From Thermomonas hydrothermalis (GTDB lineage Bacteria; Pseudomonadota; Gammaproteobacteria; Xanthomonadales; Xanthomonadaceae), in assembly GCF_900129205.1 (NCBI RefSeq), contig NZ_FQUK01000004.1:36137-100136 (forward strand): 64,000 nt of DNA. The letters run 5' to 3'. The position numbers and the translations under genes are program-made. The notes below the pieces were generated by a model. That model was not told the origin of the DNA, did not search any database, and was given only the letters and a program-made list of their open reading frames with translations. This document shows positions 55,600 through 64,000 of this stretch, one piece after another. Numbering within the stretch: the stretch's first letter is position 1; each line of letters opens with the position of its first letter.

Positions 55600-56118
55600 T
55601 TAGTCGGGCAGGTATAGCGCCGCCAGTTTCCAGCTCAGGCCATCGCGGCGGAATTCGAACACGACCGGCTTCCCCTCGGCGCTGGCCACGGTGGCGGTGA
55701 AGCGAGAGGGCGACACGAAGGCCGTGCGTGCGTCTCGGAGCGGGTCGTTGGGGGTGCCGGCTGGCGTGGTGCGGGTCAGTGCGCTTCCTTGCAGGAGCAC
55801 CGCCAGGCCGCGTGGCGAAGCCATCAGGTCCAGAGTGGGCTGGGCGATCAGCGCGCTGACCTTGCCGATGGTGAGCGGATTTTCGTTGCTGCCGATGCGT
55901 GCCAGTACGCCGGCGGCGACTTTTTGCTCCAGCTGCGGCCGCAGACTGTCCTTCAGGCTTGCGAAATCGACGAACCGCCACAACTCGCCGGTCTGGCCAC
56001 TGGCCACCAGGTGGCGAATGCCGCGGATGGCCAGATACGGGCCAGCGGCGCCGTACAGCAGAACCAGCAGGACCACAACGCCCAGTGGCAGCGCGATCCA
56101 TTTTTTCTTCAGTGCCAT
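55600..56118 (-). CDS. DUF2939 membrane-anchored protein
   Basis: This 172-residue protein has an N-terminal membrane helix at about 5-27 (KWIALPLGVVVLLVLLYGA). A periplasmic domain of DUF2939 type follows: YLAIRGIRHLVASGQ, WRFVDFASLKDSLRPQLEQ, and a C-terminal FEFRRDGLSWKLAALYLPD. The family is widespread in proteobacteria with no known function; the fold resembles a small lipid- or peptide-binding sandwich only by guess. The ATG was taken at MALKKKW, just before the anchor; an upstream in-frame ATG adds 34 unlikely residues. A hairpin lies 46 bases upstream. Confidence 0.85.
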   Translation of the reverse strand: MALKKKWIALPLGVVVLLVLLYGAAGPYLAIRGIRHLVASGQTGELWRFVDFASLKDSLRPQLEQKVAAGVLARIGSNENPLTIGKVSALIAQPTLDLMASPRGLAVLLQGSALTRTTPAGTPNDPLRDARTAFVSPSRFTATVASAEGKPVVFEFRRDGLSWKLAALYLPD

Positions 56119-56163
56119 GTGCGGAGTGAACGTTGGTCGAGGGGATGTCAGCCTGCCGAAACA

Positions 56164-56191
56164 ACAGCGGCCGGGCAAGCCCGGCCGCTGT
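56164..56191 (-). terminator. Terminator of the hydrolase-DUF4785 operon
   Basis: A 13-bp perfect stem (ACAGCGGCCGGGC at 56164-56176 and its complement at 56179-56191) is followed on the minus strand by TTGTTTC. It lies about 65 bases after the DUF4785 stop. Confidence 0.6.
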
Positions 56192-56256
56192 GGCATACCT
56201 TGGGGAATCTCCGAACCCATTGGAGCTTCCCTGCGGTCACGGATGGCGGTGTCAAA

Positions 56257-57423
56257 TCAGAACCGCGCCGCGCGGTCGCGCAGTTCCAGCGGGGCCATCC
56301 GGGTCTGGTCGTTGAGTTGCAGCTGGTGCAGCTCGAACGGGGCGCCGTACCCGGCGGGTAGGTGCTCGCGTGGGAACGGCAGGACCAGAACTCCGGTGCC
56401 AGGTGTCAGCCAGGCCGCGGAATGCGCCTGCGAGACGGGCCGTAGGCTACCGTCCGGGGCGGTGGCATACAGCGTGCCGCGCACCTCGTAGCGACCGGGC
56501 GCGGCCACCTGGACCGGTAGCGAGACACGCAGGCGGCTGCCATCGATGGCGAAGGTGCCCGCCAGTCGTGCAGTCGGCTGTGCGACACCGAATGCGGTGC
56601 GGGCGTCGCGCGGAATCCCGTCGATGTCCGAGAACACCTGCAGCTCCCACAGGCCCGGCGCCGCTGCGGGTCGGGTGGGCAGGGTGAACACCGCTTCCTG
56701 TGTGCCTGCCGGGGTGCGCCGCACGTTCACTGGCTGGCTGCGCCCGTCGGGTGCCACCAGTAGGGCAGAGGCGCGCAGCGCGCCGCCGGTGGCGCCGATC
56801 TGCACGCGCAGGGTGTCGCCGGCCAGCGCCTGGCTGCGTTCGGCGCGGGCGTGCAGCACCACCGGGCTGTCCGGTTCGAACACGTGGATGACGTAGCGGC
56901 CCTGGGCGCGGGCTGCCTGCAGTTGGGCACGGCCGGCGCCGCTGCCGGCACCCAGCCGCAGCACCTGGGTGCCGGCACTGACGTCCATCCCGGCCTGGCG
57001 CAGGGCCTGGGTATCGGCGACCCGGGCCACGCCCACCGGCCATCCTTGCAGGGTCAGCTTGAAATCCTCGGCGCGCAGTGCGGTGGCGCCATTGGCTGGG
57101 CTGACCCGGATCAGGGCATTGGGTGCCGACATCGGCAGGGTCACGCCGCGCTGCAGGGCATCGCCCGCCACGGTCAGCCAGTATTCGCGGCTGCTGGCCT
57201 GGTAAGGCGGTGTCTCGCTCAGGCTCAGCGCCGGGTCCAGGGCCCAGGCAAAGGTGACGGGCTGGCGTTCGAACTCGCCGACCGGCGCAGGCAGACGCAC
57301 CAGCCGGCTGGGCACCTGGTCATGGTCGCCGGCCGGCAGCAGCGGCTGTGCGGCCTGCGCCAGGCCGCACAGCAGGCAGGTCATCGCGGCCAGGGCCGCG
57401 CGTCGGATCATCGGGGTACGCAT
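56257..57423 (-). CDS. Secreted DUF4785-type protein
   Basis: This 388-residue exported protein has a signal peptide at about 1-24 (cleavage after AQA). An N-terminal region of about 110 residues is followed by beta-rich, immunoglobulin-like repeats: RYVIHVFEPDSPVVLHARAE, VQIGATGGALRASALLVAPDG, GLWELQVFSDIDGIPRDART and RYEVRGTLYATAPDGSL. This matches my recollection of DUF4785, known from Legionella and xanthomonads. It has no catalytic motif I can see and is probably a binding or adapter protein. GTGAGG lies eight bases before the ATG. It follows the hydrolase gene by ten bases and should be co-expressed with it. Confidence 0.8.
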   Translation of the reverse strand: MRTPMIRRAALAAMTCLLCGLAQAAQPLLPAGDHDQVPSRLVRLPAPVGEFERQPVTFAWALDPALSLSETPPYQASSREYWLTVAGDALQRGVTLPMSAPNALIRVSPANGATALRAEDFKLTLQGWPVGVARVADTQALRQAGMDVSAGTQVLRLGAGSGAGRAQLQAARAQGRYVIHVFEPDSPVVLHARAERSQALAGDTLRVQIGATGGALRASALLVAPDGRSQPVNVRRTPAGTQEAVFTLPTRPAAAPGLWELQVFSDIDGIPRDARTAFGVAQPTARLAGTFAIDGSRLRVSLPVQVAAPGRYEVRGTLYATAPDGSLRPVSQAHSAAWLTPGTGVLVLPFPREHLPAGYGAPFELHQLQLNDQTRMAPLELRDRAARF

Positions 57424-57433
57424 GGTCGTGGCC

Positions 57434-58306
57434 TCACTTCATGTCGTTGCGCAGGATGGTGTCCAGGCCGAAGCAGGCGCGTCGGCTCTGGTTATGGCTG
57501 AGCGGTTCGCTGCCGGCCATGCGCGATTTGTCATAGAACCACACGCTGCCTGCAGCAGACTGGCTGCTGCAGTTGAGAAAGCCGTCGGAGCAGCTGTCCA
57601 GCCAGGCCTGGGTGATCTCCAGCCCGACGTTGAGGCTGTAGCCGCCGCAATAGCTGTCCGGATCCCAGACCGCGGTTTCCACATCGGTGCCGACCACGCT
57701 GCGGAACGGCTTGGGCAGCGAGGGCCGGCCGCCGGTGCCGTACAGATAGTTGGCGTTGTAATAGGCCATCCAGCTGACCTGCTGCTGGCGCACGGCATCG
57801 GACTTGTAGCCCAGCAGCCAGCCCAGTGAAGTTTCGAACACGTTGCCGTTGATCACCGCATCCGCCAACGGCGTACCGGCAGAGGATGGCGCCAGGGCAT
57901 TGACCCGCACGATCTTGCTGATGATGTTGGGATAGCGGCTGTCCCAGGTCGGGTTGGACATGATCCAGCGGATGATGTTGCCGCCGTTGGAATGCGTGAT
58001 GACGATCAGCCGGGTGATGCCGCGGGCGCTGATGAAACGGGTGAGCTGGTCGGCCAGGCAGCCGGCGGCGCGGCTGTCCCACATGTACTGGTCGAAGTCG
58101 CAGTTGATCACCACGTAGTTGGCCGGGTCGGCCAGCCCCGCCCGGACGTTGTTGACCATGGGCGGTTGCCAGTAGTCGTTGTAGGCATCGGTCTGCTTGC
58201 CGGTGCCATGGACGAAGGCGACACCGGTGACGTCGGCGGCGTGTGCGGGTGTGCTCCACGCCAGGGCGACAAGCACGGTCAGCGCTGCCAGCGCATGTCT
58301 GATCAT
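57434..58306 (-). CDS. Secreted alpha/beta hydrolase (lipase/esterase-like)
   Basis: This 290-residue exported protein has a signal peptide at 1-23 (AHA). The first strand and oxyanion region FVHGTG are at 31-36. The nucleophile elbow THSNGGN places Ser106, with His105 before it as in many lipases. Acid and base candidates (Asp, His) occur in the C-terminal half (LSHNQ near 270). Several cysteines (69, 83, and four or more after 220) suggest disulfides, as expected outside the cytoplasm. The substrate is unknown. It is the first gene of a pair with DUF4785 and has its own likely promoter. Confidence 0.85.
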   Translation of the reverse strand: MIRHALAALTVLVALAWSTPAHAADVTGVAFVHGTGKQTDAYNDYWQPPMVNNVRAGLADPANYVVINCDFDQYMWDSRAAGCLADQLTRFISARGITRLIVITHSNGGNIIRWIMSNPTWDSRYPNIISKIVRVNALAPSSAGTPLADAVINGNVFETSLGWLLGYKSDAVRQQQVSWMAYYNANYLYGTGGRPSLPKPFRSVVGTDVETAVWDPDSYCGGYSLNVGLEITQAWLDSCSDGFLNCSSQSAAGSVWFYDKSRMAGSEPLSHNQSRRACFGLDTILRNDMK

Positions 58307-58388
58307 GATGGTTTTCCCCAGGTTGCATGGCCGCAGCAGCCCCTGCGGCAGGCCCCGTCCGCACCTTCCCAGCGCGGGCGGTAGGAGC

Positions 58389-58416
58389 AGCATACGTATT
58401 GGTATGGCCTTGTCAT
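58389..58416 (-). promoter_or_regulatory. Candidate promoter of the secreted hydrolase operon
   Basis: On the minus strand ATGACA (58416-58411) and TATGCT (58394-58389) are 16 bases apart, about 83 bases before the hydrolase ATG. The 153-base gap to sbcB shows nothing else clear. Confidence 0.36.
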
Positions 58417-58459
58417 GTCGCAGTGCGGTATGCGCTGCGACACGGCGGGACGCGCATGA

Positions 58460-59905
58460 TCAGGCGAGTTGTTCGGCGAGTGTGCGGCCCCAGTCAGTCA
58501 GCGCGTTGAGCACGGTGAGGGCCTGCGGATTGGCGGCGTGATCCGCGCGCAGCTGCACCAGGCGTTGTTGGTATTGATCCAGCGAAAGCTCCGACAACCC
58601 GCTGTCGGCGAGCAGGCGTTGACGGCGGTAGGCATCCCATTGGGCGCGCTCGTCAGGGCTTAGCGTGTGCGGCCAGTTGCGCGCGCGGTAGCGCAGCAGC
58701 AATGCAGCAAGCCGTGGGTCGCGGAACGGGAAACGGGTGTCACCCAGCCGTTCCGGCGGCGTGGCGCGTACTGCGGCCAGCAGGGGCTTGTCGGCGTCGG
58801 GCAGAAAGCCGTCGTAGAGCGCGGCGTCCGGATCGTTGACTGCGGCTGCGACCGGTCGCGCATACAGGCGGCGGACTTTTTCCGCCAGCGCCGGGCCGGC
58901 CTCGCGTAGCTTTTGGAGATGGGTGTCCACGCGGGACACGTCGATACCCAGGCGTTGGAAATCCTCCGGGCGCAGATGCGACCACTGCACCAGGGCGGGG
59001 CAGCGGTTGAAATGCACTTCTTTGAGTGGCATCCGGGCGACACCGTCGGGCAGGTCATCGCGACGTGCGAACACGCGCTCGGCCAGTGCCTCTGATTCCA
59101 GTGTCAACAGCGGCGTGGGGTCACTGTCCAGATCGAACACGATGACGCGCGAGGAAATCTGCGGATGCCGGGCCAGCGGCAGGACCGGTGCGGCGCACAG
59201 GCGTTGGGCCGGGTAGCGCTGCGAGATATGCAGCAGGGGCGCAGGCTCGGCCGCCGTCAACAGTGTCTCCACCATGCGTTTGTCACGCAGCCGCAGGCTG
59301 TACTCCCAGAGCTTGGGCTGATGCTGGCGGAACAGCCGCGCCAGCCCGATCAGCGCACGCACGTCGCTGAGCGCCTCATGGGCGCTGCCCTCGCGCAGGC
59401 CGTTGTCCTCGGCCAGATGTTCCAGCTTGAAGCTGGTGCCTTGCCCGTCTTCACGCGTGCGCCAGCGGATGCCGTTGGGCCGCAGCGCATGCATCAGGCG
59501 CAGGGCATCCAGCAGATCCCAGCGCGAATTGCCATCCTTCCATTCGCGCTCATACGGGTCGTAAAAGTTGCGGTACAGCCCAAAGCGGATGAACTCGTCA
59601 TCGAAGCGCAGCGAGTTGTAGCCCACGCTGCAGGTGCCTGGGCGGCGCATTTCGTCATGGATGCGGGCAAAGGCCTCCGCTTCGCAGAGGCCTTCTTGCA
59701 GCGCCCGCTGCGGGGTGATCCCGGTCACCAGGCAGGCGTCTGGTGCAGGCAGCAGGTCATCGGCCGGCCGCACGAAAAAGCAGATCGGCGGTTCGACCGG
59801 ATTGAGGTCGAGATCGGTCCGGATGGCGGCGAACTGGGCAATCCGGCTGCGGCGCGGATCCTTGCCGAAGGTTTCCAGGTCGTAAAACAGGAAAGAGCGG
59901 GTCAT
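58460..59905 (-). CDS. sbcB: Exodeoxyribonuclease I
   Basis: This 481-residue 3'-5' single-strand exonuclease acts in recombination and mismatch repair. The DEDDh exonuclease domain has FYDLETFGKDP near 6-16 (first Asp and Glu), YNSLRFDDEFIRFGLYRNFY, and HEALSDVRALIGLA with the catalytic His and last Asp. SH3-like and helical C-terminal domains follow, with GLSELSLDQYQQRL near the end. The start ATG (MTRSFLFYDLE) is the family position; a TTG eight codons earlier is less likely. It is seven bases downstream of the TonB-like gene. Confidence 0.94.
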   Translation of the reverse strand: MTRSFLFYDLETFGKDPRRSRIAQFAAIRTDLDLNPVEPPICFFVRPADDLLPAPDACLVTGITPQRALQEGLCEAEAFARIHDEMRRPGTCSVGYNSLRFDDEFIRFGLYRNFYDPYEREWKDGNSRWDLLDALRLMHALRPNGIRWRTREDGQGTSFKLEHLAEDNGLREGSAHEALSDVRALIGLARLFRQHQPKLWEYSLRLRDKRMVETLLTAAEPAPLLHISQRYPAQRLCAAPVLPLARHPQISSRVIVFDLDSDPTPLLTLESEALAERVFARRDDLPDGVARMPLKEVHFNRCPALVQWSHLRPEDFQRLGIDVSRVDTHLQKLREAGPALAEKVRRLYARPVAAAVNDPDAALYDGFLPDADKPLLAAVRATPPERLGDTRFPFRDPRLAALLLRYRARNWPHTLSPDERAQWDAYRRQRLLADSGLSELSLDQYQQRLVQLRADHAANPQALTVLNALTDWGRTLAEQLA

Positions 59906-59912
59906 CGTGCCG

Positions 59913-61902
<1,990 letters not shown>

Positions 61903-61940
61903 ACCGATGTGTCCCGGGTGGGGGCAGGCGATAGGAGTCA

Positions 61941-62990
61941 ATGGCGATGCACGACCTCAATGACCTGTACTACTTCGCCGCAGTGGTCGAACACGGCGGG
62001 TTTGCTGCCGCCGAGCGGGCGCTGGGAATCCCCAAGTCGCGGCTGAGCCGGCGCATCACCGCGCTGGAATCGGCGCTGGGCGTGCGCCTGCTGCAGCGCT
62101 CCACCCGCCGCTTCGCGGTCACCGACATCGGCATGAACGTGCACCGGCACGCGCAGGCGATGTTGGCCGAGGCGCAGGCGGCGCGCGAGGTGGTGGACCG
62201 GCTCAGTGCCGAGCCGCGCGGCGTGGTGCGGGTCAGTGTGCCGGTCTCGATGGCCCAGCAGCAGATGCCCAGGCTGCTGCCGGAGTTCCTGCGGCGCTAC
62301 CCGAAGGTGCGGTTGCAACTGATCGTCAGCAATCGCCGGGTCGATGTCATCAACGAGGGCGTGGATGTCGCCCTGCGCGTGCGTAGCCGGCTGGATGAAG
62401 ATGGCAGCCTGGTCATGCGCAGTTTCGGGCAGGTGCAGGAACTGCTGGTGGCAAGCCCCGACTATCTGGATCGCACCGGTCGCCCGCAGGTGCCCGAGGA
62501 TCTGGCCAGTCACGTCACCTTGAGCGTCAGCGAGGACGAGGCCCGCCAGCGCTGGGAGCTGCACGGGCCGGACGGCGAGGTGCGGCGGGTGGACCTGCAG
62601 CCGCGCATCACCGGGTTCGATTTTCCGATGATGCAGGCGCTGGCAGAGGCAGGCATGGGCATCACGCTGCTGCCGGAGACCATCTGTGCCGAGGCGGTGC
62701 GGGAAGGCCGGCTGGAAGTGGTGCTGCCGCAGTGGCGCCTGCCAATGGGGATTGCCCACGCGGTGTTTGCCTCACGACGCGGCATGTTGCCGGCGGTACG
62801 GGTGTTCATCGACTACCTGGCAGAGGCCCTGCCGCCGCTGCTGGAATCGGCACGACTTGAGTGCAGCGATCCGGAGTGCCTGCAGCGGCTGGCCGTGCGC
62901 CGCCGTGTACCGGAGGTGGTGCCGGTGGCTGCCGGAAACGGCCTGGCCGTGTCAAAATCAGCACCCCGGAAGCGTGGCCGAGTGGTTTAA
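61941..62990 (+). CDS. LysR-family transcriptional regulator
   Basis: This 349-residue LysR regulator has a winged helix at about 1-62 (LNDLYYFAAVVEHGGFAAAE ... PKSRLSRRITALESALGVRL) and a substrate-binding domain at about 93-300. It resembles the quorum- or metabolism-linked subgroup with QRSTRRFAVTDIG. The C-terminal end is extended by about 45 residues over the family norm, and its last seven codons plus TAA lie inside the tRNA-Ser gene. ATGs at 61941 and 61947 are both possible; AGGAG is better spaced for the second. The inducer is not identifiable. Confidence 0.88.
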   Translation: MAMHDLNDLYYFAAVVEHGGFAAAERALGIPKSRLSRRITALESALGVRLLQRSTRRFAVTDIGMNVHRHAQAMLAEAQAAREVVDRLSAEPRGVVRVSVPVSMAQQQMPRLLPEFLRRYPKVRLQLIVSNRRVDVINEGVDVALRVRSRLDEDGSLVMRSFGQVQELLVASPDYLDRTGRPQVPEDLASHVTLSVSEDEARQRWELHGPDGEVRRVDLQPRITGFDFPMMQALAEAGMGITLLPETICAEAVREGRLEVVLPQWRLPMGIAHAVFASRRGMLPAVRVFIDYLAEALPPLLESARLECSDPECLQRLAVRRRVPEVVPVAAGNGLAVSKSAPRKRGRVV

Positions 62991-63058
62991 GGCAGCGGTC
63001 TTGAAAACCGCCGTGGCAGCGATGCCACCGTGAGTTCGAATCTCACCGCTTCCGCCAG
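62969..63058 (+). tRNA. tRNA-Ser (anticodon TGA)
   Basis: This 90-base tRNA has acceptor GGAAGCG/CGCTTCC, a long variable arm (CCGTGGCAGCGATGCCACCG region), anticodon loop CTTGAAA (TGA, reading UCA) and encoded CCA at 63056-63058. The first 22 bases overlap the LysR coding region. Confidence 0.96.
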
Positions 63059-63074
63059 AGTACAGGTCAGAGAT

Positions 63075-63086
63075 TTCTGATCAGAA
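63075..63086. promoter_or_regulatory. Perfect 12-bp palindrome upstream of the GacA-like gene
   Basis: TTCTGATCAGAA is a perfect palindrome between tRNA-Ser and the response regulator, about 75 bases before its ATG and just upstream of a weak promoter candidate (TTGGGA at 63104-63109, 17 bases, TAAGTT at 63127-63132). It may be a regulator site or chance. Confidence 0.35.
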
Positions 63087-63159
63087 CATGCGGAACCCTC
63101 CGCTTGGGAGCTTGGCAGTGGCAGGCTAAGTTAGGGGTGTTGTCGCTGGGGGAGCTGCA

Positions 63160-63696
63160 ATGATTCGCGTGTTCATCGTTGACGATCATGCGCTGGTGCG
63201 CACGGGGTTTCGGCTGATCCTGAGCGCCGAACCCGATATCGAGGTGGTCGGCGAGGCCGACAGCGCCGAGCAGGCGCTGCCGATGATCCGTAAGCTCAAA
63301 CCGGACGTCGTGCTGTGCGACCTGCATCTGCCCGGCCTGAGCGGGTTGGAAGTGACCGAGCGGGTGGTGCGCGGCGATTACGGAAGCCGGGTGATCGTGG
63401 TCTCGGTCCTGGAGGATGGCCCGATGCCGCGCCGGCTGCTGGAAGCCGGTGCGTTTGGCTACGTCGGCAAGGCCTGCGATGCCGCCGAGCTGCTGCGGGC
63501 GGTGCGGGATGTCGCTCGCGGCCGCAAATATCTGTCCAGCAGCATCGCCCAGGGCCTGGCATTGGCAGGCCTGCAAGGCGGGCAAGCCTCGCCCTTCGAT
63601 GCGCTGACCCCGCGCGAGCTGGAGGTGGCGCTGTTGCTCAATCAGGGGCTGCGCCAGGAAGCCATTGCGCGCCAGCTCAACCTAAGGAAGGTCTGA
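63160..63696 (+). pseudogene. gacA: GacA/UvrY-type response regulator, interrupted by an IS element
   Basis: The reading frame starts as a NarL/FixJ-type regulator. The receiver spans 1-120, with Asp8/Asp9 and phosphoacceptor Asp54 in CDLHLPGLSGLEVTERVV. The LuxR-type helix-turn-helix then begins (LTPRELEVALLLNQG, EAIARQLNLR) but stops at 63685 where an IS starts. The recognition helix (usually SPKTVNTYR-like) and C-terminus are missing; three extra codons come from the IS before a TGA. GacA controls small RNAs and virulence in gammaproteobacteria. GGGGGAG precedes the ATG. The rest of the gene may lie beyond the right edge. The gacA name rests on similarity alone. Confidence 0.82.
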
Positions 63697-64000
63697 ACAA
63701 CTCCGCCACTTTCAGCGAGAATGGGTCATCGGTTCAAGGGTGAGTTCGATGCAGCTATCGTTCGGTGATGCCGAAGGCATGGGTCGCAAGCGCACGCGGC
63801 GTGAGGTGTTCCTGGCGGAGATGGAGCAGGTGGTGCCGTGGCAGGCGCTGCTGGCCTTGATCGCGCCGCACTACCCGAAGATGGGCCGTCCCGGCCGACA
63901 GCCCTACCCCTTGGCGACGATGCTGCGCATCCACTTCCTGCAGCAGTGGTACGCGCTGTCTGATCCGGCGATGGAAGAGGCGCTGGTGGACACGCCGGTG
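63686..64000 (+). mobile_element. IS5-family insertion sequence (left end only)
   Basis: The element begins at GGAAGGTCTGAACAACTCC, an end typical of IS5-group elements, directly after CTAA, the likely target sequence. A transposase frame starts 63 bases in. The right end, the second inverted repeat and the target duplication are beyond the window. Confidence 0.8.
63749..64000 (+). CDS. IS5-family transposase, N-terminal part (runs off right edge)
   Basis: The first 84 codons are visible. They include FGDAEGMGRKRTRREVFLAE, then QVVPWQALLALIAPHYPKMG, RPGRQPYPLATMLRIHFLQQ and WYALSDPAMEEALVDT. This is the conserved N-terminal DUF772-type region of IS5/ISL3-like transposases common in Xanthomonas and relatives. 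The DDE catalytic residues lie beyond the edge, so intactness is unknown. Confidence 0.9.
   Translation, partial: MQLSFGDAEGMGRKRTRREVFLAEMEQVVPWQALLALIAPHYPKMGRPGRQPYPLATMLRIHFLQQWYALSDPAMEEALVDTPV

Noticed and set aside
62969..63160. tRNA-Ser as attachment site of an integrated element
   Set aside because: No integrase, direct repeat of the tRNA end or foreign base composition was found inside the window.

Overview
The window is high-GC chromosomal DNA, almost fully packed with core genes. It reads as a gammaproteobacterium of the Xanthomonadaceae/Lysobacteraceae. The grounds are the gene order rplU-rpmA-obgE / rpsT / murJ-ribF-ileS-lspA-ispH, a methionine synthase split into two genes behind an ArsR-methyltransferase, a very large NAD-glutamate dehydrogenase, a YtrA-type GntR/ABC operon with a GGTG-N16-CACC site, and an IS5-type element of the kind common in xanthomonads. 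The genus cannot be fixed from the sequence alone. Non-ATG starts (rpsT, ileS, the acyl-CoA dehydrogenase) and 4-base ATGA/GTGA or 1-base TGATG gene overlaps are frequent.

Layout. 1-8.2 kb: a minus-strand operon crotonase / Cys-rich small protein / nth; a plus-strand run (degenerate FKBP, DUF1289, CoA pyrophosphatase, mercaptopyruvate sulfurtransferase); then a minus-strand operon uvrA / thioesterase / enoyl-CoA isomerase. 8.3-17.9 kb: ribosomal proteins L21, L27 and S20, ObgE, the lipid II flippase MurJ, RibF-IleS-LspA-IspH, and tRNA-Thr. 18-23.6 kb: an MFS transporter, peroxiredoxin, a small heat-shock protein with a clear sigma-32 promoter, CbpA, a PilH-like regulator, a YhdH reductase and a LOG protein. 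23.7-34 kb: lpd-sucB-sucA (2-oxoglutarate dehydrogenase), purB-roxA-DUF, and fumC.

34-42.3 kb: envelope lipoproteins, the GntR-controlled ABC exporter operon, two exported FKBP isomerases, ugd-slyX and a DUF2058 protein. 42.3-47.1 kb: an autoregulated-looking methionine cycle operon (ArsR-methyltransferase, homocysteine-binding MetH half, cobalamin MetH half). 47.3-55.6 kb: acyl-CoA dehydrogenase, GDH, NAD kinase, 5'-nucleotidase. 55.6-60.5 kb: DUF2939, DUF4785, a secreted alpha/beta hydrolase, exonuclease I and a TonB-like protein. 60.6-64 kb: serS, a LysR regulator, tRNA-Ser, and a GacA-type response regulator cut by an IS5-family insertion that runs off the right edge.

I see no CRISPR array, prophage, restriction system or biosynthetic cluster. 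The most informative findings are regulatory or structural: a 24-bp palindromic operator on the met operon, the GntR operator over its own -10, the insertion in the GacA homologue, two protein genes whose stop codons lie inside tRNA genes, probable leaderless genes, and an uncharacterised secreted hydrolase/DUF4785 pair. I found no convincing new multi-gene system.
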